From contig JBHGNT010000018.1 of assembly GCA_043228905.1 (NCBI GenBank), positions 17,980,001 to 18,044,000 on the forward strand: 64,000 nucleotides of DNA. The letters run 5' to 3'. The position numbers were made by a program, and so were the translations under genes. Below, in pieces: positions 34,967-47,466 of this stretch (position 1 is the first letter of the stretch; every line of letters starts with the position of its first letter). Under the pieces are notes generated by a model. It worked only from the letters and a program-made list of their open reading frames with translations. It was not told the DNA's origin and ran no database searches. The DNA comes from Azolla caroliniana (lineage: Eukaryota; Polypodiophyta).

Positions 34967-37900
34967 TTATCGCATAGGTGTATTTGTATGTCTGGAAGCT
35001 ATTTTTAGAACATAGGCAATGAAACAAGCCACAAAGATTATTACAATCGCAGACAAAATGATGGGCTTGTTGAATACACTGGTAGAAGTTGGATCAAGAA
35101 CCCGCTCATTGGACACAACTTTACTTGATTCAACACTTGTTTCGACCTTGAGCTTTAACATATTTCGATTTGAGATCTCCCAAAATGAGATCTCTCTCAA
35201 AACAGCACTAGCATGTTCACGGTCCACAATCTTGGACTCATCTAAAGGTTTGTCTATTCCAAAGAGTTCCTCACATCGACCATTTGTATCCTGTACAAAT
35301 AAATCATATGAATAAATAAGGGAAAAACAACGGCCTAATATTTTTGTCAAGAGCTGGATTTCGAGTTTTCCAGAAAATATTTGCTATTTCTTACAATTGA
35401 AACATTAAAAAATGTTCATAATTTACAAGTAATGGTTGACAACAATAAGTTACGAACATTATGGAGAGTTGAAAGATTAGCCTGATATTTCTACAACTCA
35501 AAAGTTTGAAAACATACTACGCTTTGATGTTCCTTAGTTTTTAGCCTACAAATCATGACAAAGGTGTGTGTAATGCCCATCTTTGAACCTCTTTGGCCCA
35601 AGGGGAATCAACCAAGCTCTTCCATTATTCATTCACTCGAGTATATGCCATTCCATCACCATATAATGACAAACCTTATGACAATAGTTGAAAAATGTGT
35701 TTTCCATGTTTAGAATACTCTGAAATATTCCACACATATTCTATGTTTTAGAACTGCCATAATATAATATTCACGTTTTCTATGTATTCTATATATTTAA
35801 CAAGTATTTAACGTTTCCAAAAAGCTAAATAAAATTAATATTTTTATTTTTATTTTTTAAACATAATCTACGTATTTAAACATATTCTATGTATTTAACA
35901 TAGTTTATCTATAGAATACATTTAAGTATTTAAGAAAAATGGGTGAAGACTTTTAAAATACTTAGCATACATATTCTACGTGTGGTGTATGCTAAGTATT
36001 CTACAATAATGCTTCTGACATTTGAATTTTTTATCGACATAAATGTATGATATCTCTCCATTGAAAGCATTGAAAGCTCACATGATCCCAATTCGAGAAT
36101 TGAAACCATTTATGTGAATGAATAACTAACCTGGATGGTTTCATGTTCTTGCATGTAATCAGAGAGAAGAACCCCCTCAAGCCATGGAATGAAAACACGA
36201 CATGGAAGCTTGCATCGATATTCTGCGGTATCCTCACTGCCAATCAAGATAGAAAATGCCCACATCATGCAAACTGAAAAGGAACGGGGGAATGCTTTTT
36301 CAACAAAGACTTAATAGAAATTTTTAATAAAGCCAGAAACAACCATACCCAAATAAACATAACCAAAGAATTAGTTTAAACAGCACTGCATTTTCAATTA
36401 ATAAAAAAACAAAGCTAAATTAACTCTCAAGAGAAAAGGCAAGAGATTGTTATGATAGTAAGGACAGTGTGCCATTGATCACGCCCGGGTTTGAATATCA
36501 GGTGTACTTGCATGTTTGCCAAACAATAGACCAACAAGATAAGATGGTATACCAATTAGGTTTTCAATGCTTAAGCTAGGTTCAGACTTAGAGTGAACAG
36601 AGGTTCTTCAGTCTCTCCATGTTGTAATTATTAATAAACCGAAACAATGGTCAAAATTTGAAACTTTCAGTTATCTTTCTGACTCTGCCATGCTTCCCAG
36701 CTAATTTCCGCTTTGGCTACCAGAAAAGTAGATGCTGATCCATCAGTCAACCACCGAGCTTTAAAATATGTGCTTTTGAGAAATAGAGTTACATATTAGC
36801 TATATATCATATTGTTCACACAACATAAGTCACGCTAGACCCTAGGTAAACCCATCATCCTAGTCTCAACCGTAAATAGGGAGTTCATAACAACATCACT
36901 GATATGCATCCCATGTCATGGCTGCTCATGACATTTATTTAGATTTACGAGCTACAGGAAAGAGCCTTACATTCTTTGAAGAGGATGTGAAGTTTCTGCA
37001 TCTGTAGACGTGGTCGTATTCCCATTATTCTTGGAGGAAAAATGAACTTCGTCATAGACAATCTCCATCCTACTTCTCAAGCTATTTATTATGTCAGCCT
37101 GTAAAATGAAACAGAACAATGTGCCCTCATTCAAAAAACTGCCAGTTGCAATTTTTTACCTCTGGCTTTATAAATATTTATAAAGAGAACACAATCTGAC
37201 TGAAATATATAAAAATGGGAAAAACTCCAAAATAGACCAGAATTTTCTACATTTTCTTTATTTCCCCAAATACCCTTGGTCAACCCCATCTCAAGTGATT
37301 ATATATGCTATTTTAAGTAATATGAAGGTTAGCTCATCCACATTTTCTCAATTATATGAACAAACCATCCCCGATTTGGGGATTGACTACGAGCATTGGG
37401 GGAAGTAACAAAAACTAGGGGCATTCAGGACAATAAACAAAAACTCGGTAATATTTCAAAGTTTCTCCTGATAAAAGTTTATGCTATATTCCTAGAAATT
37501 TGTGATGTTTTCTCACAATTCCTATTATTCATACATGAAAACGAATGTTTGATAATTGGTATGCTTGCCTTTAAATCTGTGACAGCACGGGCCAGTGGAT
37601 CTCTGGCAAAAGCATATGCATGAGCTCGAACCGAGCCACTCAAGATGACGAGGCCGGTTACTTCCCCATTCTTAGCATCTTCATTAAGATCAAAATTTAT
37701 CATTCAGCTCACACTAGCCAAGAGCCATATCCCACTGCATTTTTTGTGGCTTTATCTTAAAATAAAATATTTTGAAAATCTCTCTAACACCTGTTTCCAA
37801 ATCAAATTTGGCCAGATTATTCTGCATAACGCTACTAAATTTCTAATTAATTAAATAAATTTGTACTGGTATTCTGCTCTTTTTTAGGTAAAAATTGAGA

Positions 37901-40900
37901 ATATCTATTTTTAATCCATTTTTCTCTTTTATATCCCCGCTTTATGACATGTATGACTAGAATTTCAAAATTTTCGCAATTTCCTTTAATAATATTACTA
38001 AATCATAGCAGGATGTAGTTCAAATAGCTTACTACGACAAGATTCATGATTTGTTACCATCCAAATCATTTTATTCACATGATAGCAGTGATGAAAAAGG
38101 GTGTTTCATTCTATTACTTGCAAGAGTGTCAAAAGGAAAAAAAATCAATCCATTTTTCTCTTTTATATCCCCGCTTTATGACATGTACGACTAGAATTTC
38201 AAAATTTTCGCAATTTCCTTTAATAATATTACTAAATCATAGCGGGATGTAGTTCAAATAGCTTATTACGACAAGATTCATGATTTGTTACCATCCAAAT
38301 CATTTTATTCACATGATAGCAGTGATGAAAAAGGGTGTTTCATTCTCTTACTTGCAAGAGTGTCAAAAGGAAAAAAAATCAATCCATTTTTCTCTTTTAT
38401 ATCCCCGCTTTATGACATGTACGACTAGAATTTCAAAATTTTCGCAATTTCCTTTAATAATATTACTAAATCATAGCGGGATGTAGTTCAAATAGCTTAT
38501 TACGACAAGATTCATGATTTGTTACCATCCAAATCATTTTATTCACATGATAGCAGTGATGAAAAAGGGTGTTTCATTCTCTTACTTGCAAGAGTGTCAA
38601 AAGGAAAAAAAATCAATCCATTTTTCTCTTTTATATCCCCGCTTTATGACATGTACGACTAGAATTTCAAAATTTTCGCAATTTCCTTTAATAATATTAC
38701 TAAATCATAGCGGGATGTAGTTCAAATAGCTTATTACGACAAGATTCATGATTTGTTACCATCCAAATCATTTTATTCACATGATAGCAGTGATGAAAAA
38801 GGGTGTTTCATTCTCTTACTTGCAAGAGTGTCAAAAGGAAAAAAAATCTCCATCTTATGATTTGTCTCACCAACTAGAGCCTTGTCATCATTAACCTGTT
38901 TTTATCATCAATACATACCATCCATGATTTTAGCCAATTCAAACATGTCATACCTAATTAACAATGTGCAGAATCAATACCACTGTTCCATTTGTTGACA
39001 TTATTGCAGATTCCAAATGTGTTGCCTCAAGGGATATCGCAGACAAGAGATTTTCATATAGCCGTTTTCTTGAAGATTTATTCACATATAGTGGCACCCT
39101 TGTCATCAGAAAGACACCACCAGTTTATCATTTCTGGCATGAATAAAACCCAAAGCAAATCCTCTATTCTAGTATTTCCCTCACCTACTCTCGAAATTAT
39201 ATGTGCAACTAAGACCATATAGACCCAAGAGGGTCTTTCCCAATTTCCAATCACATGGATGAAAGGATGTAGAGCTAAAACCAGACCCGAAACTGCAGCT
39301 TCGGCAAGAATCTCTACAATAAATGGCAAGAAACAATGTTAAAGAATGACTTTTACTGATATGCTGTTGAATTTGCATAATCATCCACATAAAAAAATAT
39401 ATATACATATAGCAACAATTTTGTAATACTCTTTGACAAGGCCAAAATTTTCTAATTAGATTGAATTTCGTTTACTTGGTTTCATCCTAAATTAGGCACG
39501 TAACTCATATAGCCATTACCTTCTTGGACTATAAGAAAAGTGCAACAGCAAAAAATCTTCAAGTGGATTAGTACTCAATGTTGCTACAATCACCTTTGAC
39601 ACCTGCCAATGAAGTAGATTGACATGATAAAATAAACATTACGTGACTGCTAAAGTGATTATACAAGTCCATGTACTATATATAGAGCTACGTATTCATA
39701 CATTAAAGACCTGACCTGCCATAATAATGCTGTCGAAATTTTGAAGGTACTCTCACTTGCAAGGATATAGAAGCCCACCACCTTCATTCCACCAACGAGC
39801 ATTTTCGAGACCTGGATCATAGATAAATTACAGTCTACACATTTGGAAATCCCATTTAGAAAGCCTAAAATATCACGTCATGTCTGAATCAATTCACCAT
39901 GCATGTCCTTTGATAATATAATGCATACATGGATATGGATGCATTTCAGATGTACAAACATGTTTTACACATTTAATGCATTATGTAAGCATGGATATGT
40001 GTGTGTGTGTGTGTGTACATCACAGTTCACTTTCTAGCATGATGAAAATGTTGTCATGAGGAAAAAGTTGCATTCATTATGAATATGTGATCATGACAAT
40101 CATGCTACACAAATGATGAATATGTATTCACAGATGAATTTTACCAGAGAGAATAATACACACATAATACAATGTGGGCAATGGGCATGATGAATGTTAC
40201 CAATGGAATGCAAATGTGCAGGCTTGGATGCATGTTACACATATAATGTATATTACGTGGCTGTGTGGACATGTATGGACTTTACCTAAATAGATCACGG
40301 TTTTTCAAAAATAATACATGTACGGACATATATGGAATTCACCTATATAGAACGTGTTTTTTTACATATATAATGTATATGTGGGTATGTATGGATCCTC
40401 ACCTATAGAGCGCAATGTTCCATACAAGATCATCCATATGTGAGAATGTATGGATTTTCACCAACAGTCCATGTTTATTTACATATAATGTATATACACA
40501 TTCATGGAAGTTTTTTCACCTACATATAGTCACATGAGATATTTCTACAAATATATACTGCATGCAGGCATGTATGGATATTCACCAATTAGACAATCCA
40601 TAATTTCGTTATGCACAGATATAGTTTCAAAACCTGTCGAGCATGTTCGACGACCCAATCAACATCGATTTGCAGAGTTTGTGGCACAGATCTCCCTTTG
40701 CTTACTTTCTTCTTTTCACTATCTCTGGAAGAGATCTTAGGTTCCCCTTCCAAGAAGACCACGTCTTGACCTTCATTACTCCGAGGGCTAGGAATGAGGG
40801 CAAACACACAATCTCTGCTTGAACCACCACCTAATCTACCAATAGATAGACCAATCTATCCAAGAAGGAGAAAACAAAAAAAATGGTCTATACTCTCAAC

Positions 40901-41054
40901 ATTTTTAACTTATCAAAGAGTGTCTGAGGATGAAGATTTCATGGTATACATATATAAATAGATAGATACACACCTGCAGAGTAATTCCAGACTGCAATTG
41001 ACGATCTATAAAAGCTCCAACGTGGGTCTCATCGCCGATCACAGCTCTCACCAT
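34967..41054 (-). CDS. ODR4: ODR4-like ER membrane protein, 10 exons
   Basis: Family: ODR-4 homologues, tail-anchored ER membrane proteins. In animals they partner UFSP2 in UFM1 processing and were first found by their role in receptor trafficking. Exons in transcript order: 41054-40974, 40855-40634, 39811-39716, 39602-39520, 39313-39185, 39098-38981, about 37670-37569, 37098-36971, 36236-36131, 35290-34967. The product is about 462 residues. Recognisable blocks are MVRAVIGDET, GLSIGR, CVFALIPSP, DWVVEHARQVSKMLVGGMKV, VGFYILASES, HFSYSPRR, VTGLVILSGSVRAHAY, ADIINSLRSRMEIVYDE, PCRVFIPWLEG and a C-terminal hydrophobic anchor (PIILSAIVIIFVACFIAYVL) ending 14 residues before the stop. The exon 6 donor (38980) and exon 7 acceptor are the least certain junctions; the exon 7 donor is GC, not GT. 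The intron between them holds the 234-bp array. Confidence 0.87.
37913..38848. repeat. four exact 234-bp tandem repeats inside an ODR4 intron
   Basis: Units start at 37913, 38147, 38381 and 38615 and fill exactly 936 bp. Copies 2-4 look identical by eye. Copy 1 differs at about four positions: GTATGAC for GTACGAC, AGCAGG for AGCGGG, TTACTACG for TTATTACG, and TCTATTAC for TCTCTTAC. Because 234 is divisible by three, the same 68-codon open frame appears three times on the plus strand; it is not a gene. Confidence 0.97.
39880..40600. repeat. degenerate TATGGA/CACCTA repeats in ODR4 intron 2
   Basis: Units of very roughly 70-80 bp with words such as ATGTATGGA, TTCACCTA, ACATATAATGTATAT and CATGT recur through this 820-bp intron. 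They are much more diverged than the 234-bp array. A short (GT) run is at about 40000-40015. Confidence 0.65.
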
Positions 41055-41097
41055 TCCTTTCTTTTCTTCTTGTTTCTATCTTCCGTCTTCTGCCTAC

Positions 41098-41123
41098 TGT
41101 CTTCTTCTTCTTCTTCTTCTTCT
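41098..41123 (-). promoter_or_regulatory. (GAA)n tract just upstream of the ODR4 start
   Basis: On the coding strand this GAA run lies about 45 nt before the start codon, so it is probably in the 5' leader. The PDI gene has a comparable tract in its upstream region. Confidence 0.5.
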
Positions 41124-42516
41124 GTGTTCTTCTGTGTTCTTCATGGCATTATTAATGCCTCAATTAAAGGACCTATTGTCATAAGGTCTACCTTCATGAG
41201 TTAATTATCTTTGATTAGGAGCTAATGATGGTTAGTTAATTAAAAATTTTGGTGGGCAAATTTACCTTATTCTTCATGGATTACTTTACTTAAAGTGGTC
41301 CGCGATTATCATTTGTCAAAGTTACTAAGATGTTGCTTCACTCATCCTTTTCCGATTATGTGCTACTCTACTCGTCCATGTTGAGTTAGATCATTTCACT
41401 CATCCTTTCCCAATCATGTGATGCTTCACTCGTCCTATGTAGGGTTAGGTCGCGTCACTCCTAACAAGGTAAGTTACTTCACTCATCCTATTCTGGCTAT
41501 TCTCCTTTACTAATCTCGTGTTGGGTTAAGTTACTTCACTCATCTTCTCATGTTAGTAGTGTACAGATATTACTAACGCATTCCCTCCTTGGTTCACGCT
41601 AACTACACAATTGGATGGATAATTATATGTGATGATATGGCACAAGTTTGTTGTTGATGTATCTCGATTATTTTGTGTTGGGGAATTCTCCTTAATTACT
41701 TGAAACTTCTATGTTTGGTAATGTTTCTTAATTTATTAGTGTTGGGTAATTTTCCGTAGTTACTTACATGTTGGGATTACGTTCCGTATTTACGTTTTAT
41801 TGGGTTCAACTTATCAAAGAACATCTTATTCTTTGATAATTATTTGGCAAAGATACTTGATGCATTACCTCACGCAATCACATGCCTTGTTATACTTTTC
41901 AATTAGGTTAACTATCAATCTAGTTGAAGCAATGAGCATATCAGCCTCCTTTCATTATGATATGAGTCTCATCGCAGATCATCATTCATTTGGAGCCACT
42001 AAAACATGAGTGACAGCTGTAAACATACAATTGGCAAGGTTTATGAAATCTCCAAGAAAGCAACCGATGTTAAGAGAAAAGGTTCTATTGCATAAAATGA
42101 ATGAGGTGTTGTTGGAACTTCTGATTTATCATTCTTCTAGAGTTTGTGCCACCTTGCAATTTGCCAATTACTCGATTTGTTCTTAATACAACACACTAAT
42201 GGTAAAAAACATGTATGTTATCTCATTTCTTTTAGTAATGGCACCCATGTTCCCTTGCATGGTATCAAAGCTTTGATTACAGAGAATCATTTTCATTGTT
42301 CTTTTATTAAGTTAATGTTTAAAGAAATCTACATGCAATTAGAGCAACTATAGAGATAGTGAAGGCCAATGGGGTAAACGAAAATATCATTGTTATTCCT
42401 ATGCTCCTTCGCACACATTTATCTCATTCATGTTCCAAAATCCTTCGCATTACTCAATGTTACAAAATCATATAAAAAATGATGAGATATAGAAGAATGG
42501 TTCCAATATAGCACTC
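41124..42516. other. spacer between ODR4 5' end and DXR 3' end
   Basis: No gene is visible. At about 41330-41540 there is a degenerate repeat of CACTCATCCT and GTTGGGTTA/GAGTTAG words, spaced roughly 60-70 bp. This stretch should contain the ODR4 promoter on the left and the DXR 3' UTR on the right. Confidence 0.55.
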
Positions 42517-45500
42517 TTAGATGGGCACTGGAGTCGTTCTAGTGAGGCATTGACCAGCGAATTCTCGGGCCCATAAATCATAGTGAATGATCTCCTCCAA
42601 AGTTGGCGAAACTACAAGCTCTTGTTGATGCTTGTTGCATGTCTCCTCAACAACTTTGAATATATCCAGATAACCAATTCTAGAGAGTATGAACAAAGGG
42701 GCATGTAAGCAGAAGTTAGACCTAATGTAAATAATATTTATAGCAGAGACTTGATAAGCACAACAAAGGAAAGTATAATGCTTACTTTTCATCAAGAAAG
42801 AGCTCAACTGCCTTCTCATTAGCAGCACTTAGTACTCCAGTCATTGTACCTCCAGCTCTGCCAGCTGCATAAGCAAGGTCCATTGAGGGATACTTTGCAT
42901 TGTCGGGTGTTCGGAACGTTAGAGATCCCATCCTGACAAACCAAAACCCCACCATGAACCCCAAACAATTATGAGGGAATATTCGAAAAGAAAACTTGCA
43001 GATGTTGTTCAGCGTTTAAGGTTTCCACTTTACAATACATGTAGCGCTATGTAAAATTGAAACCAAATGAAAACATTCGAAAGAAACCTACATATATTGA
43101 GGGTTTAGTCTTAGGTTTAGGGTTTAGAGTTTGCTTAGGGTTTAGGGTTTGATTAGGGGTTTGGGGTATACATAGGTTTATGTGAAACTGAAAGCAATTT
43201 GAGGAAAATAAGGATGGCTATAAGTTTATTAAGAATTTACTTGACAAATAAATTATCTGTTGATCTGTTAAATAACGATAAAGTGCACTCCATATTTCTC
43301 ATTACAAAGTTTACGAGAATTCTAAGGAATTACTTACTTGACAAAGTCAAGACGTGGCCATGTAATTTCGGAACATGCAATTCTCTCTGGCCATGAGAGT
43401 GTGTAGAGAATGGGCAATCTCATATCAGGCCATCCTAGTTGCGCTAGAACTGATGAATCCTGCACATTATGATCAAAGCTCCCTTTATTTTAGCATTGCC
43501 TATCTGGTCTACCATTATTTTCAATCGTAAGCTATTGAAGGTGGCACAATCCTAAGAAAGGCCCATATATCATCATTCTATTTTTACCTGTGTCTCAATC
43601 ATTGAGTGAATAATTGACTGCGGATGAACCACTATCTCGATGTTGTCATAGTCTACTCCATATAGATAGTGTGCCTCTATCACTTCCAGACCCTTCCACA
43701 GTTCAAACAAATCAAGTAAAAGTTCAATGACAACCATTGTCTAAGGGGTTCTAACAATAAAAGAAAATAAAGTTGATTACCAATTATGATAGTGAACTGT
43801 TCGAAAAATCGGTAACCAATGCATTATTCTAATTTGGATGACTGATTGAGTCTCAAACTGTACACACACAAACCTTGTTCATTAGCGTGGCTGAATCGAC
43901 AGTTATTTTTCTACCCATGCTCCAATTTGGATGCTTAAGAGCATCGGCAACTTTGACATCCTTTAATTTCTCAACTGGCCAATCCCTATGTCCAGAAAGC
44001 AAGTCCTTATTGGGTCTGTCTACTGAATCAAATGGCATTTGCCAGAGAGATTTGGACAAAAAATATTCGGCTGAAAACTAACCTGAATGCACCACCTGAA
44101 GCTGTCAGAATAATTCTTCGTAAACCACCTTCCGGCAAGCCTTGTATACACTGAAGAAATTTAATCGATCAATAGGACACAATACAACAATAGTATTTAG
44201 AAACAGAGTTAGATGTTTCTTTCTCAATATCATTGCATATGAGACTCTTCTATATTGATTGAGAAAGTTTTAGGGTCACCTGAAATATTGCCGAATGCTC
44301 CGAATCCGCCGGCAAAATCTTGATGTTGTGTTTCTTGGCTAATGGAAGGACATATGGACCACCAGCTATCAATGTCTCTTTATTTGCTAATGCTATGTCT
44401 TTGCCATCTTCAATAGCAGCAACCGTTGGCTACAATTATATTTTATCACACCAATGGTGAGCCAAGGGCAACAGCAAAAACTGACCACATGACAAAGAAA
44501 AGAAGTAGCATGAATTTAACCAGAAAAATAGATGAGATTCACCACCTGCCGTAGATATTTCTATCATAGACCTATAGAAACACAGTAAACCTAGCTTTTC
44601 TACACCCAGTGACCACAAACCCATCCTGGTCACCACCCATAAATATTGGTATTGAACATCTTACAATGTTCATTATTATAGGGAAACATGAGGAAAAGTG
44701 GGCTCCTTCCCACATGTGCAAATGAACCTAATATCTTCTTGTGAAATTAAGATGCAAGGGAAAAAAACAGTAGGCAGAAACTTACTCTAAGGCCAGCACA
44801 ACCTACAATTCCGGTCACAACTGTAACTGCTTCGGGATGACGTGCTACCTGTTTCACAAAAAACTTTACATAAGAACAAGTATAGAAAATAACATGAAGA
44901 AACAATTGACAACAACTGAATCAGCAGAGAAGAAAAATAGTTCCTGTATCGTTCCTTCGTCTCCAACAACAATCTCAGGCTTGACATCAACGTCGGCTAT
45001 AGCATCTTTCAGCTCGGAGACAAGGGCACCATTCCTAATGGCCACCAGACTAGGCTTAAATCTTCTAATCTATATTAGCATTGGAATCCATAGTTAAAAG
45101 GAGAAATAAATGTGTTTATTATATATTTGTCAAAGGATGGTAGCAATAAGTACAGAATTCAGGTTTTGAATTAGGTTGAAGAAAGAAGTTTCACCTGCTC
45201 TGCAAGCAATGTTACATTGGAACCTGCTGCAAGTGCAACTACACGGAATTTGTCTGGATGTTCAGCCACAATGTCGAGAGTCTGGAATCAGAAAAAGAAG
45301 TTAAGGTGAGTTACTTCAACCTGAATATTTTAATTATTATTTTTTTAAATGCTTATAGAGCGTGAAAACCATTTTCAGCTCATGAAGAGTTTTATTTTCT
45401 TCAAAGTACTCTCAAAACAATAGGACACAATATGGACATCATAGTTTGTCAGGGCAAAACTAAAATCCAAGATTTCATTTGTTAACTTTACATAAAGAAA

Positions 45501-47466
45501 AAAGAATAGGACACATTCAAAACCAAGATCTACTATCAGACATAAAATCTTGTAGATAACATCATGAATATGAGAGCTAAAAAGAAATAAAATAGCTGAA
45601 TAAGTACCTATCATCATTAATATGAGTTCTACAAAAAATCATAAGCCAATTATCGGACGCACATGCCAAAACAAGATTTCATGAATCACAACATTCAAGA
45701 ATGCTTCTCATTCTCAACCCCATCCTCCAAAGGGAATTTCTCGGAGGTCCTAGGCTCAGGAATGATTCTATGTAAGTTATGTATCTTCAATGACAAAAAA
45801 ATTCAGGGGCTCAAATATTCCAGCAAATATTCTCTTTATTCATCAATAAAAAACTGCATTTAAAAGTATTCCTATTCCATGAGTTTGTGGTGATTTATAC
45901 GTCCTAGAATAAATGCATGCAGTGGAAAAGAAATCATGTACCTGGGTCCCAATGGATCCTGTCGAACCGATCAAGGAAATGGGCTTAGGTCCATCCCAAG
46001 ACTTCCTACCTTCCTCAACAGTAGCTCTCCCAGGCCAAGCTGGTGGTGGCCCTCCCGCACTGCACTTGATGCTATGTGCTAGAGGACTTACAAACTTACC
46101 ACTGTTGGACACTTGTACTCCCACTGTTAAAAAAACAAAAAAAGGGATACCATAAATATCTGTTATGAGATCTGGATACTTGGCATGATTATTCATACAG
46201 AGCTTACAATGTCTAATCCCAGATAGTGTATGTTTCTCTTTCAATTCGTGTACGTTGAGGCATATCACATAGATACCATATATGTAACATAGATGTCATG
46301 GACTCTGAGGCTCAATTAAACATACAATACTTGAGGAAACGCAGAATTCAGGTCAAATAAATAGACATGTCTATACTACTATATATGAGACCCTGTTTGT
46401 CCAGATTTTTAAACAAAAAAAAGACAAAAGATAAATAAATAAATAAAATAGAAAAGTAATGAAAAACGAGACATCTGTCTATCAGGATTACTAGATAAAG
46501 AAGAAATAGATAGAAAAACAAAAAAAATGCAATATCAATAAGAAAAAATAAACAAAATAGAAAAACAATGGAAAAAAGAAATTTAAAACTAAAATGGCAC
46601 TACAGAGGATCAGTGTACTGCAGAGAGAGCTCAAAAACAGGAAGAATTGTGTATCCCCCATAAGCTTGATGCCACTTCACAAAAGCAAGAGGATCAATGG
46701 CAACATCAGGATGCCCTTCAGCCATCAGCTCGCCTACCATGCTGCTCAGTTCCTAAAACTAAATAAAGATAGAGAAGAGAGCGATGAGGGCACAAGGATG
46801 CCCGCAGTCATCGTCTTTCCTAACATGCTGCTCAGCCCCTACTTACTAAATAAAGACTGATGCACACACATAGACCATGGCCATAACTTGTGTTTCAGTG
46901 CGTATAATCACACATAAAATGGAAAGCAGGATCTTTACCATGTAGATAATGGGTTCTTGGAATCATTTATAATACATATAATACTTGAGAATACACAGAT
47001 CCCAGTTCTGTCTAATATCAAACAATGTCTGTTGTTCTTTCAACTCTCAGATACATGCATGCGTATTATATATACACACATGCTCTTTCAATCCTTGCAA
47101 TATATACATACATGTATATAACATCTGTGTATGTTTGATGGCAGGTTTAGAATATTCATAACTGAGTGAGTACCTTTAAGCTGTTTTGACATGTTTCTGA
47201 AAAGTGTGCTTTCAGAAGAACCCAATTGAGTCAGCTGATCATACTGATCAAGTAAGAAACAAAAACATAAAATTAAAGATCCAAAATTTGCAAACAAAAG
47301 TATTATCTCTTGTAAATCCATATTAACAAGACTAAATAAAATAGAAGACCCAAATTTTTGTACACACGAGAATTGTCTTAACTTATATAAAAATCGACAT
47401 TAAGGGTAAACAAGATCTTACTGTCGTATTCAAATTCAGATGTGAAGACAAGGACGCCATAGTCAT
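42517..47466 (-). CDS. DXR: 1-deoxy-D-xylulose 5-phosphate reductoisomerase, plastid, 13 exons
   Basis: DXR converts DXP to 2-C-methyl-D-erythritol 4-phosphate with NADPH, an early MEP-pathway step for plastid isoprenoids. Exons in order: 47466-47422, 47243-47174, 46123-45942, 45281-45195, 45069-44941, 44848-44786, 44429-44280, 44150-44083, 43985-43874, 43692-43588, 43459-43338, 42932-42786, 42679-42517. Total is 480 residues, the usual plant length. The N-terminus is a plastid transit type; the plant Pro-rich block PPPAWPGRA follows IKCSAG. Landmarks are the NADPH loop [30 protein letters not shown], the metal and substrate site [41 protein letters not shown] and the C-terminal AREFAG. Two in-frame ATGs lie 6 nt apart (47466, 47460). 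Every junction but one is GT-AG: after exon 5 (GTIQE) the next bases are CTATTT, so the donor there is abnormal. Confidence 0.93.
43100..43166. repeat. interstitial telomere-like motifs in DXR intron 11
   Basis: Several TTTAGGG and degenerate variants (GGTTTAGGGTTTAGAG) lie in the intron between exons 11 and 12. A shorter pair is found in LHT intron 1 (9952-9968). This is the plant-type telomere motif. Confidence 0.8.
46124..47173. other. DXR intron 2, AT-rich with a small diverged duplication
   Basis: The intron holds A-rich sequence (about 46400-46590) and a diverged repeat of about 86 bp: GGATGCCC, ATGCTGCTCAG, CTAAATAAAGA words at about 46709-46770 and 46795-46858. The 88-codon plus-strand open frame over it has no support as a gene. 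Confidence 0.6.

Noticed and set aside
38046-38720. Three identical 68-codon plus-strand frames
   Set aside because: Created by the 234-bp intronic array; antisense to ODR4, no family and no signals.
37913-38848. CRISPR-like regular direct repeats
   Set aside because: Units are contiguous without unique spacers and the context is a plant nuclear intron.
46594-46860. 88-codon plus-strand frame in a DXR intron
   Set aside because: Overlaps a small diverged repeat, antisense to DXR, no known domain or splice support.
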